A stretch of DNA of 7,710 nt, from contig NZ_MOMC01000053.1 in assembly GCF_001983105.1 (NCBI RefSeq), forward strand, positions 27,756-35,465, given 5' to 3'. The notes below the pieces were generated by a model. The model did no database searches. It was not told the origin of the DNA and worked only from the letters and a program-made list of their open reading frames with translations. Source of the stretch: Pseudofrankia asymbiotica (GTDB lineage Bacteria; Actinomycetota; Actinomycetes; Frankiales; Frankiaceae). The position numbers and the translations under genes were made by a program. Position 1 is the first letter of the stretch; every line of letters starts with the position of its first letter. This document shows, piece by piece, positions 1-7,311 of this stretch.

Positions 1-1654
<1,654 letters not shown>

Positions 1655-1663
1655 CGGATGCTG

Positions 1664-1668
1664 CCTCC
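1664..1668 (-). promoter_or_regulatory. Shine-Dalgarno of the acyl-CoA ligase
   Basis: On the minus strand a perfect GGAGG, preceded by AAAGGAC, stands 9 bases before the ATG at 1654. It fixes this start against the in-frame ATG four codons further in (1642). Confidence 0.7.
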
Positions 1669-1701
1669 GTCCTTTCGAGCGCGGGACCGTGGGTGCGCGA
1701 A

Positions 1702-1731
1702 ACCGTACGAGGTGGAACGTTGACCCGACAA
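1702..1731 (-). promoter_or_regulatory. Candidate sigma-70-type promoter of the acyl-CoA ligase
   Basis: Read on the minus strand, TTGTCG (1731-1726) is followed after 18 bases by TACGGT (1707-1702), which fits the actinobacterial TANNNT -10 form. It would give a leader of about 40 bases. About 20 bases further upstream lies a perfect dyad, GGGCA-GT-TGCCC (1753-1764), placed where a regulator could act. This is pattern matching only; no start site is known. Confidence 0.35.
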
Positions 1732-2005
1732 CCATCTCGACCGCCGCAAGCCGGGCAGTTGCCCCTTTCAGGCCCTTAGAACCAGGACCAAACGGAATTT
1801 CCACGTCCGGAGCCTGGGCAGCCCGAGAGACACGGCCGACCAGGGAGCGGGCTGGGGGCGGCAGACGCGGGCGACACAGCCGCCATCCGGCACGTTCGAG
1901 CCAGGTGAGATGTGAGTCAGGTCACCGGCAGTCTGCCGTATTGCGCTCGCTTGAGCCAGATCCGTCATCAGGGCGGTCGGACCGAATGCCCCTCTTGACG
2001 AATCC

Positions 2006-2037
2006 GGCCTGGGCGCCTTCGAGCGGAGCGCCAGGCC
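2006..2037. repeat. Imperfect inverted repeat (bulged hairpin)
   Basis: GGCCTGGGCGC (2006-2016) can pair with GCGCCAGGCC (2028-2037): ten base pairs with one bulged G and an 11-base loop. No T-run follows on either strand, so it is not an obvious intrinsic terminator. It sits just downstream of a TTGACG hexamer (1995-2000). Confidence 0.4.
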
Positions 2038-2142
2038 TCGCGAGCGGGATGTCAGGGCCGGCGCGACTGCCGTATGGTGTAGCCGATCCATTACCGTTAC
2101 GACCCGGCCACCCCGGCTCCGTGACTCCGATACCCGCATGGG

Positions 2143-2164
2143 CCCACACGTGGGGTTGTCAACC
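2143..2164. promoter_or_regulatory. Two touching dyads, possible operators
   Basis: CCCAC-AC-GTGGG (2143-2154) is a perfect 12-base dyad. GGTTG-T-CAACC (2154-2164) is a perfect 11-base dyad sharing its first G. Two perfect short dyads side by side about 290 bases before the response regulator suggest protein binding, but I recognise neither as a known operator. Confidence 0.35.
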
Positions 2165-2448
2165 AGGGCTTTCGGCGCAACGGTGTCGTCGGGCGTCGCG
2201 CGCGTACCAGAGGCGCGGGCACGACGGCGGGCGTTCGGTGACTTTGGGGTGTGCCGAGGCGAGCGAGGTGAGCTGGTGCGAGCCGTAGGATTTCAGCCAC
2301 TGGGTCGGCGGGAGCCGCCGCGTCCCACCGCGAACCGTGCCACCACGAGCCGCCCCGCCCTGTGTCGTCCCCGCGCGCGCCACGCGTCCGGAGGCCCGGC
2401 CCTTCCCCTCCGCGCGGGCGCCACGCCCCGCCTGGCCGGGCGCGTCCG

Positions 2449-3093
2449 GTGATCTCCTCGGCGAGGCCGGGCTGGCCGGCGGTCGCGACGAGCGGCGCCA
2501 CGGCGACCACGGCCACGGGGCGCACGGTGGCCCGGGCCGCCGTCGCCGCGTCCGAGGCGGCCGCGGGAAGCGTCGGTACCGACCCCACCCCGCCCCGGGC
2601 GCTCGTCGTCGACGACAACGACATGATCCGGACGCTGGTCAGCCGGCTGCTGCGCCACGAGGGGCACACGGTGGACGTGGCCGCCTCCGTCGAGGACGCG
2701 CTGGCCCTCCCGACGGCCGACTACCAGACGCTCATCATCGACGTGCGGCTCGGCGCCGGGAGCGGGACCGACCTGATCGAGCGGCTGCGTGCCCAGGACC
2801 CGTCCACCCCGACCCGATGCCTGCTGCTGACCGGCGCGATCGACGACGACCTGCCCCTGGACGTCGCCGTGCTGCGCAAGCCGTTCAGCGCCGACCAGCT
2901 GATCACGGCCGTACACGGCCTGCGGCGCGCGCGGCGGCCCGCGGCGCACCTGGCCACCGGTCCGGCCGAGCCGTCGGGGCAGTCCGGCACGACGGCGGCG
3001 GGCGTCGCGACCACCACCATGATCCCCTCGCCGTCCACCGGCCCGGCGCCCGCGGTCCGGCCGATGGACAGCCCTCGAGGGTCGTCGTCGTGA
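2449..3093 (+). CDS. Single-domain response regulator (receiver only)
   Basis: This is a cytoplasmic phospho-acceptor protein of a two-component system. With the GTG at 2449 it has 214 residues: an Ala/Thr-rich leader of about 50 residues, one receiver domain (about 50-160), and a Pro/Ala/Thr/Ser-rich tail with no DNA-binding or enzymatic output domain. The receiver has all key residues: the acidic pair Asp55-Asp56 (VVDDND), phospho-acceptor Asp98 (LIIDVRL), Thr128 (LLLTGA) and Lys144 (LRKPF). The start is uncertain. A GTG at 2362 would add 29 Arg/Pro-rich codons, but third-position G/C bias becomes strong only from about 2449; a GTG at 2527 is also possible. No start has a good Shine-Dalgarno. 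Its stop overlaps the start of the next gene by 4 bases, so the two are probably co-translated. The output is presumably protein-protein interaction or phosphotransfer (inference). Confidence 0.85.
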   Translation: MISSARPGWPAVATSGATATTATGRTVARAAVAASEAAAGSVGTDPTPPRALVVDDNDMIRTLVSRLLRHEGHTVDVAASVEDALALPTADYQTLIIDVRLGAGSGTDLIERLRAQDPSTPTRCLLLTGAIDDDLPLDVAVLRKPFSADQLITAVHGLRRARRPAAHLATGPAEPSGQSGTTAAGVATTTMIPSPSTGPAPAVRPMDSPRGSSS

Positions 3094-4397
3094 CCGGCCA
3101 GGATCTGGACCGCGCGTCCCGCGCCGCGCCCGGCCGCTCGGCACCCGACGCCCGTCAGGATCAGGCCCCCGGTCGAGAGGCACCGGCCGCCGGACCTGTA
3201 GCGATCATGGAAAGGGCGCCGTCGGGCCGCTACGGTTTGCCGGTGGATGGCGGATCGGCCAGCACGTGGGCCAGCCGGCGGGCGGCCGGCGTCATTTCGG
3301 TATCCGCCTCCGCTCCCCCCGGCCCGACGCCCGACGCCCGGCTGGCGCCCACCGCCGAGGCGCGGGCGGCCATGGCGGCGCGGGCATCCCGGCCGGCCTC
3401 CCCGGTCACGACCTCCCAGATCGGCTTCCGGACCTTCCAGATCGCGACCTCCCAGATCGGCACCGCCGATCCGGCAGGGACCCCGTCCGCGAGCTCCGTC
3501 GATCCGGCAGGAACCCCGGATCCGGCAGGAATCCCGTCCGCGAGCTTCGCCGATCCGGCGGGAGCTCCGGATCTGGCGAGAGCTCCGGAGGCCGGCGCGG
3601 GTGAGACACCGGCCGCCGGGCCGCGGGCGTCCGCCGCCGCGGAGGCCTCGGCGGACCCGGTGAGCGAGGACACCCGCCTACTGCTGCGGCTGCTGGTCGC
3701 GAACCAGGAACGCGAGCAGCGCCACCTGTGCGACGTCTTCCACGACGGGCCGATCCAGGAGTTCACGGCCGTGCTGCTGGCCTGCTCGACCGCGCGCCGC
3801 ACGCTGACCGGGCCGGACGCGGAGCGGCTGGCGGACGTCGAGACCCAGCTGCACAACGCCATCGCCACGCTGCGCCTGCCGTCGCCGGCGTTCCGGGCCA
3901 GCAACGACGCCCGGATGATCCTGGAGTCGGCGCTGGCGAGCCGAGTGCGCGGCCCGCTCACGCGGACGCTGGAGACGGTGCTCGAGGTCGACGACCCGGC
4001 GCCCACCCGCGCCGAGGTCGCCGAGCTGCTGGGCGCCGTCCAGCTCCTGCTGCTCGAGAGCGACCCGCTGCGGCCGGCGGCGCACGCCGCCGTGGCCATC
4101 CGGTCGGGGCACGAGGGCATGACGCTGACGCTGCGCGCGACACCCGACCCGATCTCGGCCGCGGCGAGTCCCGACGCGGCCCGGGACGCGTGCGCCAGGA
4201 CCGAACGGCTGGGCCGGGTCGCCGCGCTGACCGGCGCGCGGATCGTCGAGGAGGCGCCGGGCGGCTCCTGGCGGGCCTCGCTGGCCTGGCCCCGCCCGGC
4301 CCCGCGTCCCCCGGTCACCCACACCCGCATCGAGCAGCGCCCCGGTCTCGCCGCCTACCAGCCCCGCCCGGCCGGCGACCGCGACGGCGGCACCTGA
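3090..4397 (+). CDS. Histidine-kinase-like protein with HDGPxQ dimerisation domain and degenerate ATPase region
   Basis: The GTG at 3090 overlaps the response regulator stop (GTGA) and gives 435 residues. Residues 1-190 are low-complexity and Ala/Pro-rich, with tandem repeats and no membrane segment or sensor domain. Residues about 195-265 resemble a HisKA_3/DHp helical hairpin: an EREQRHL lead-in, then FHDGPIQEF with His218 as the likely phospho-acceptor. Residues about 275-400 have the length and ending of a small HATPase domain (LGRVAALTGARIVEE...GGSWRASLAWP). The N-box Asn, the DxGxG motif and the glycine-rich lid are not recognisable. It may therefore accept or transfer phosphate rather than use ATP, as Spo0B and ChpT do (family knowledge; the assignment is inference). 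Alternative starts are ATG 3207 and GTG 3660, the latter leaving only the folded core. It is soluble, and its partner is most likely the preceding receiver. Confidence 0.75.
   Translation: MTGQDLDRASRAAPGRSAPDARQDQAPGREAPAAGPVAIMERAPSGRYGLPVDGGSASTWASRRAAGVISVSASAPPGPTPDARLAPTAEARAAMAARASRPASPVTTSQIGFRTFQIATSQIGTADPAGTPSASSVDPAGTPDPAGIPSASFADPAGAPDLARAPEAGAGETPAAGPRASAAAEASADPVSEDTRLLLRLLVANQEREQRHLCDVFHDGPIQEFTAVLLACSTARRTLTGPDAERLADVETQLHNAIATLRLPSPAFRASNDARMILESALASRVRGPLTRTLETVLEVDDPAPTRAEVAELLGAVQLLLLESDPLRPAAHAAVAIRSGHEGMTLTLRATPDPISAAASPDAARDACARTERLGRVAALTGARIVEEAPGGSWRASLAWPRPAPRPPVTHTRIEQRPGLAAYQPRPAGDRDGGT
3411..3461 (+). repeat. Three short in-frame repeats encoding T-S/F-Q-I-G/A
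   Basis: ACCTCCCAGATCGGC occurs at 3411-3425 and again, identical, at 3447-3461. A variant, ACCTTCCAGATCGCG, lies at 3432-3446. The steps are 21 and 15 bases, so the reading frame is kept. They directly precede the 51-base repeats in the linker of the histidine-kinase-like protein. Confidence 0.7.
3468..3584 (+). repeat. 51-base tandem repeat in the linker of the kinase-like gene
   Basis: The core GATCCGGCAGG recurs at 3468, 3501, 3519 and 3552, and in variant form at 3570, with alternating steps of 33 and 18 bases. This gives a 17-codon (51-base) unit: 3468-3518, 3519-3569 and a decayed third copy. The first two agree at about 44 of 51 positions. They encode DPAG(T/I)PSAS...DPAG(T/A)P. The period is a multiple of three and the spacer stays open, which supports translation of the linker. 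Confidence 0.8.
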
Positions 4398-4427
4398 CAG
4401 CCGCCGCACCCGCCGCACCCGCTTGCC

Positions 4428-4459
4428 CGGCGGGGCGGCGGGGCGGCGGGGCGGCGGGG
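4428..4459 (+). repeat. Four perfect CGGCGGGG repeats, potential G-quadruplex
   Basis: The 8-base unit CGGCGGGG is repeated four times without error, giving four GGGG runs separated by CGGC on the plus strand. It lies in the 132-base spacer between the convergent kinase-like gene and the LysR gene. No hairpin plus T-run terminator is visible in this spacer, so the tract may be the only structured element between the two 3' ends. Confidence 0.85.
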
Positions 4460-4529
4460 CGTGCCTGGATAGACGGCGGCCCGAACAGATGGCGGCCGAG
4501 CCCGGACAGACGCCGCCCCGGCACACCCG

Positions 4530-5465
4530 CTAGCCCGGCGGGCTGGGGCCCGGGCGCGCGAGTCCGGGAACCGGAAGCTCGGCGAGCAGATCGAGGAAGG
4601 CGGCCGCCCGCGGCGGGAACGCGGCCCGGGCGTAGCCGACGACCGCGACGACCGGGGCATCGGCCAGCTCGACCCGCCGCGCGGCCAGGTCCGCGCCCAC
4701 GGCCACGCCCGGGACCAGCGCCACCCCGACCCCGGCCGCCGCGAGCCGCGCCGCCGCGTCCACGGTGCGCGACTCGACCGCCGCCCGCGGGGTGAACCCG
4801 GCCGCGCCGCAGGCCTCCAGAACCAGGGTGCGCAGGCCGTGCCCCGGCGCGTACATCACCCAGTCGGACGCGGCGAACGCGCTCAGCGGGACGCCCACCC
4901 GGCCGGCGCGCGGGTCGCCGGGCGGCACGACCAGCACGTAGCGCTCGTCGCCGAGCCAGCGCACCGGCCCGGCCCAGTCGGGCGGCCGCGCGCCCACCGC
5001 GACGTCGGCGCGCCCCTCGGCCATGAACTCCTCCAGGCCGAGCCGGTCCGGGTGCTCGGTGATCCGCAGCGGCACGTCGGCGAACCGCTCCCGGAAACCC
5101 ACGACCGCCGCCGGCAGCACCCAGGTGGCCAGCGACGTCAGCGTGGCGACGTGCAGGATGCCGCCGTCGAGCCCGGCGGCGGCGCGGGCGCGGGTCACCG
5201 CGGTGCCCGCGTCCGCGAGCAGGCCTCGGGCGGCGTCCAGGAAGGCCCGCCCGGCCGGCGTGAGCCGCACCCCGCGGCTGGAGCGTTCCAGCAGGTCCGT
5301 GCCGACCTGCCGCTCCAGCGCGCGGATCTGCTGGGACAGCGACGGCTGCGAGATGAGCAGCCGCGCCGCGGCGGCGGTGAACGACCGCTCCTCGGCGACC
5401 GCGACGAAGTACCCCACCTGCCGCAGGTCCAGCCATGACCGCGCCTGCGACCGGGCCGGCCGCAC
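4530..5465 (-). CDS. LysR-family transcriptional regulator
   Basis: The protein is a DNA-binding regulator that typically controls a divergent operon in response to a small ligand. With the GTG at 5465 it has 311 residues, the usual size. Residues about 13-70 form the winged helix-turn-helix: LDLRQVGYFVAVAEERSFT, then AAARLLISQPSLSQQIRALE and LLERSSRGVRLTPAG. Residues about 95-300 form the periplasmic-binding-protein-like effector domain, starting GGILHVATLTSLATWVLP. The frame stays open upstream to a TTG at 5684, but that extension is Arg/Ala/Gly-rich, carries a 63-base duplication and is unlike LysR N-termini, so I exclude it. GTG 5489 is an alternative; neither start has a clear Shine-Dalgarno. 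An out-of-frame ATG touches the codons for LDLRQ, so a start error or indel near 5437 is possible. It faces the amidohydrolase operon across a region with a LysR-type box. Confidence 0.9.
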   Translation of the reverse strand: MRPARSQARSWLDLRQVGYFVAVAEERSFTAAAARLLISQPSLSQQIRALERQVGTDLLERSSRGVRLTPAGRAFLDAARGLLADAGTAVTRARAAAGLDGGILHVATLTSLATWVLPAAVVGFRERFADVPLRITEHPDRLGLEEFMAEGRADVAVGARPPDWAGPVRWLGDERYVLVVPPGDPRAGRVGVPLSAFAASDWVMYAPGHGLRTLVLEACGAAGFTPRAAVESRTVDAAARLAAAGVGVALVPGVAVGADLAARRVELADAPVVAVVGYARAAFPPRAAAFLDLLAELPVPGLARPGPSPPG

Positions 5466-5577
5466 GTCCTCGCCGTGCGCCCTCGCCACCGCACCGTCCG
5501 CCCGCGCGCCCTCGCGGGCCGGCCGTGCGCCCTCGCCGCGCGCCCTCGCCACCGCACCGCCTCTCCCGACGCTCGTG
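5452..5577. repeat. 63-base direct tandem duplication at the start of the LysR gene
   Basis: Positions 5452-5496 and 5515-5559 match at 41 of 45 bases at an exact offset of 63. The last 18 bases of each unit have diverged. On the minus strand the copies would read GAVARAHGEDVRPAR and GAVARARGEGARPAR if translated. The junction spans the chosen LysR start, so the duplication is one reason the start is hard to place. Confidence 0.75.
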
Positions 5578-5610
5578 TCTCCCGCCGTCGCGGCGTCGGT
5601 GATCGCGGCT

Positions 5611-5672
5611 TGTGCCCTCCGGGGGTCGTCGCCGGGCCTGATGAACCGTCTCCGCGACCACCGGAGGGCACA
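5611..5672. repeat. Long inverted repeat, 17 of 18 bases paired, 26-base loop
   Basis: TGTGCCCTCCGG (5611-5622) is perfectly inverted at 5661-5672. After one G/A mismatch, GGTCG (5624-5628) pairs with CGACC (5655-5659). The result is an 18-position stem with one mismatch around a 26-base loop (5629-5654). It lies 146-207 bases upstream of the LysR start, in the divergent regulatory region. No T-run follows on either strand. It could be an RNA leader structure, a paired operator or the remains of a small mobile element. Confidence 0.75.
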
Positions 5673-5724
5673 GATGGCGATCAAGGCACCGCCGACCGCC
5701 GCTGGCGGGAGATCGGCGGCGGGC

Positions 5725-5756
5725 CTATAGGGAGCTCCTATAGGGGGAGGCTATAG
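5725..5756. promoter_or_regulatory. LysR-type box and three CTATAG elements at 13-base spacing
   Basis: CTATAG occurs at 5725, 5738 and 5751, exactly 13 bases apart. The first two belong to a perfect inverted repeat, CTATAGG-GAGCT-CCTATAG (5725-5743). Inside it TAGG-GAGCT-CCTA (5728-5740) is a symmetric T-N11-A, the classic LysR-family recognition form. The site lies between the LysR gene and the operon, 134 bases before the amidohydrolase ATG. The AT-rich islands stand out in otherwise GC-rich DNA. Binding by the adjacent regulator is inference from position and form. Confidence 0.55.
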
Positions 5757-5798
5757 CTGGGGGCGGGATTGCGTCTTGGACCTCGGGCCGCGGGAGCG

Positions 5799-5812
5799 CG
5801 AACATGTGTTCC
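5799..5812. promoter_or_regulatory. GAAC-N4-GTTC dyad, LexA (SOS) box-like
   Basis: CGAACATGTGTTCC matches the Gram-positive SOS consensus CGAACRNRYGTTYG at all but the final base, and its core GAACA-TG-TGTTC is a perfect dyad. It lies 64 bases before the amidohydrolase ATG, in its leader. LexA control of this operon would be unexpected, and another repressor may use this dyad. Confidence 0.3.
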
Positions 5813-5876
5813 GGGCACCGTCGCCCGGTCCTCGGCCCCTGCCGCCGACCCTCGGCGGACGCTCGATCGGAGAGTC

Positions 5877-7298
5877 ATGCGCGACCCGAACCCAGGTGAC
5901 GCCGCGGGCGTCACGGTTCTCGCCGGCGGACGGGTGATCGACCCGGCGAACGGCATCGACACGATCGCGGACGTGGTCTGCGCGGGCGGCCGGATCGTGG
6001 CCGTCGGCCCCGCCGCCGGCGCCGCGTACACGACGCCACCGGCACAGGCCCCGGGAGGCGATGCCTCGGTGGGCGCTGGCCTGGCCGGCACTGGTCTGGC
6101 CGGCGGCGCCTCGGCCGAGATCATCGACTGTGCCGGGCTCGTCGTCACTCCCGGCCTCATCGACCTGCACGTGCATGTCTATCCCGGTCTCGGCGACTTC
6201 TGCGTGCACCCGGACCGAGCCGGCGTCGAGGTAGGCGTCCCGGTCGTGGTCGACGGCGGCACCTCGGGGGTGCGCACGCTCGGCATCTCCCGCGCGTTCG
6301 CGCAGGGCCCGGCGATCCAGACGCGCGTGCTCGCGTTCATGGACCCATGCCTGCTCTACCTGGCCACGAAGGACTTCATCGCCCATCGCCTCGAGATCGC
6401 CAACGACCCGCGCAACCTCGATCTCGACGCCGCCGCGGCGACCGTCGAGGAGCACAAGGACTACGTCGTCGGCTTCAAGGTGCGGGCCACGACCACCGAG
6501 GACGACCGGGTCTCGCCGTTCCTGGAGGGCGCCAAGTCCATCGCCGGCGACCTGCCGATCATGATCCACCTGGGCAAGTACCCGTACACGAAGAGCCTGA
6601 CGAACCTGGACGCGGTGGGGGCGCTGCGCCCCGGCGACATCGTCACGCACGCGTTCCGTGGCCACTCCGGCGCGCTCGTGAACGACGGGACGGCCGTCCA
6701 CCCGGTGTTCGCCGAGGCCGCGGCGCGCGGGGTGCGCCTCGACGTGGGCCACTCGGGCTCGGACTTCCGGTTCGCCTCCGCGCGGGCGCTGCTCGACCTC
6801 GGCTACCCGCCGCACACGATCAGCACCGATCTCAACCTGTTCAACGAGGACGGCCCGGTCTACTCGCTGCCCGAGACGATGTCGAAGATCTGGTCGCTGG
6901 GCGTCCCGCTCGCGGACGTGATCGCGATGGCGACGGTGAACCCCGCCGCCTCGATCCGCCGCTCCGCGGAACTGGGCACCCTGGACGTCGGTCGCCCCGC
7001 CGAAGTGAGCGTGCTTCGGGTCGAGGAGGGGCCGACCGCCTTCTCCGACGGCTTCGAGACCATCGCGGGCGAGCGCCGGCTGGCCCCCGTCGGCTGCCTG
7101 CGTGGCGGTGCCTGGATCGAGGCCACCGGGCCGTTCAGCGTCGCGGCCAGGACGGCCGGTGACCCGGGTACGGCGGGCGCGGAGGGCATGGAAGGCACAG
7201 AGGGCACGGAGGCGAACGGGCTGCCGCGCAGGGAGGCCGGGGTCGCCGCCGCGCACGCGGCCGCCGAGTCCCTGACCTACCAGAAGACCTCCCAGTAG
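5877..7298 (+). CDS. Metal-dependent amidohydrolase (amidohydrolase/deacetylase family, COG3964-like)
   Basis: The protein is a cytoplasmic TIM-barrel hydrolase of the dihydroorotase/hydantoinase type, predicted to cleave an amide or ester with a bound metal pair. The ATG at 5877, with GGAGAG just upstream, gives 473 residues; the frame is open back to 5769, but that extension is unlike the family. The N-terminal part of the beta-sandwich (VTVLAGGRVIDPANGID) is followed by DLHVHVYPG with metal ligands His98 and His100, likely carboxylated Lys201 (VVGFKVRA), His231 (IMIHLGKYP), His258 (VTHAFRG) and catalytic Asp318 (ISTDLN). All expected ligands are present. The overall pattern resembles the Atu3266/EF0837 group, which includes acyl-ester and deacetylase activities (family knowledge); the substrate is unknown. 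Oddities are a Gly/Ala-rich insert at about 46-80 and an unconserved C-terminal tail after about 416 with GTAGAEGMEGTEGTE repeats. It is the first gene of an operon with the ferredoxin, probably under the divergent LysR protein. Confidence 0.88.
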   Translation: MRDPNPGDAAGVTVLAGGRVIDPANGIDTIADVVCAGGRIVAVGPAAGAAYTTPPAQAPGGDASVGAGLAGTGLAGGASAEIIDCAGLVVTPGLIDLHVHVYPGLGDFCVHPDRAGVEVGVPVVVDGGTSGVRTLGISRAFAQGPAIQTRVLAFMDPCLLYLATKDFIAHRLEIANDPRNLDLDAAAATVEEHKDYVVGFKVRATTTEDDRVSPFLEGAKSIAGDLPIMIHLGKYPYTKSLTNLDAVGALRPGDIVTHAFRGHSGALVNDGTAVHPVFAEAAARGVRLDVGHSGSDFRFASARALLDLGYPPHTISTDLNLFNEDGPVYSLPETMSKIWSLGVPLADVIAMATVNPAASIRRSAELGTLDVGRPAEVSVLRVEEGPTAFSDGFETIAGERRLAPVGCLRGGAWIEATGPFSVAARTAGDPGTAGAEGMEGTEGTEANGLPRREAGVAAAHAAAESLTYQKTSQ

Positions 7299-7302
7299 GA
7301 GG
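7297..7302 (+). promoter_or_regulatory. Shine-Dalgarno of the ferredoxin, overlapping the upstream stop codon
   Basis: The upstream stop TAG (7296-7298) runs directly into AGGAGG (7297-7302), which is 9 bases before the ferredoxin GTG at 7312. A ribosome finishing the amidohydrolase covers this site, so the two genes are probably translationally coupled. The site also decides the GTG start. Confidence 0.75.
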
Positions 7303-7311
7303 CGGGTAGAG

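Larger units (their letters stand above)
1655..2448. other. Long divergent intergenic region, no convincing gene
   Basis: About 790 bases separate the ligase from the response regulator. All open frames here lack a recognisable domain, a ribosome-binding site and the strong third-position G/C bias of the neighbouring genes. The middle of the region (about 1740-2110) is visibly less GC-rich than the genes, as expected of promoter DNA. It holds the ligase promoter, a bulged hairpin at 2006-2037, two touching dyads at 2143-2164 and a possible -10 element, TATGGT, at 2073-2078 on the plus strand without a good -35. A small RNA or short peptide gene cannot be excluded by eye. Confidence 0.55.

Noticed and set aside
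1768..2139. Minus-strand 123-codon open frame in the intergenic region
   Set aside because: It has no recognisable domain, no ribosome-binding site and no third-position G/C bias; it looks like chance openness in GC-rich DNA.
2337..3089. Upstream extension of the kinase-like frame over the response regulator
   Set aside because: It overlaps the receiver domain in another frame and reads as Arg/Gly/Ala-rich noise; the GTGA overlap at 3090 is a more natural start.
4532..4544. AGCCCG-G-CGGGCT palindrome near the LysR stop as a terminator
   Set aside because: A one-base loop leaves only a weak stem, no T-run follows, and it overlaps the LysR coding end.
5641..5730. 29-codon plus-strand frame (ATG 5641 to TAG 5730), a possible leader peptide
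   Set aside because: It has no Shine-Dalgarno and begins inside the loop of the inverted repeat; nothing supports translation.
5751..7256. 501-codon minus-strand open frame opposite the amidohydrolase
   Set aside because: It is a shadow frame with no family signal; the plus strand has all six metal-binding and catalytic residues of the amidohydrolase.
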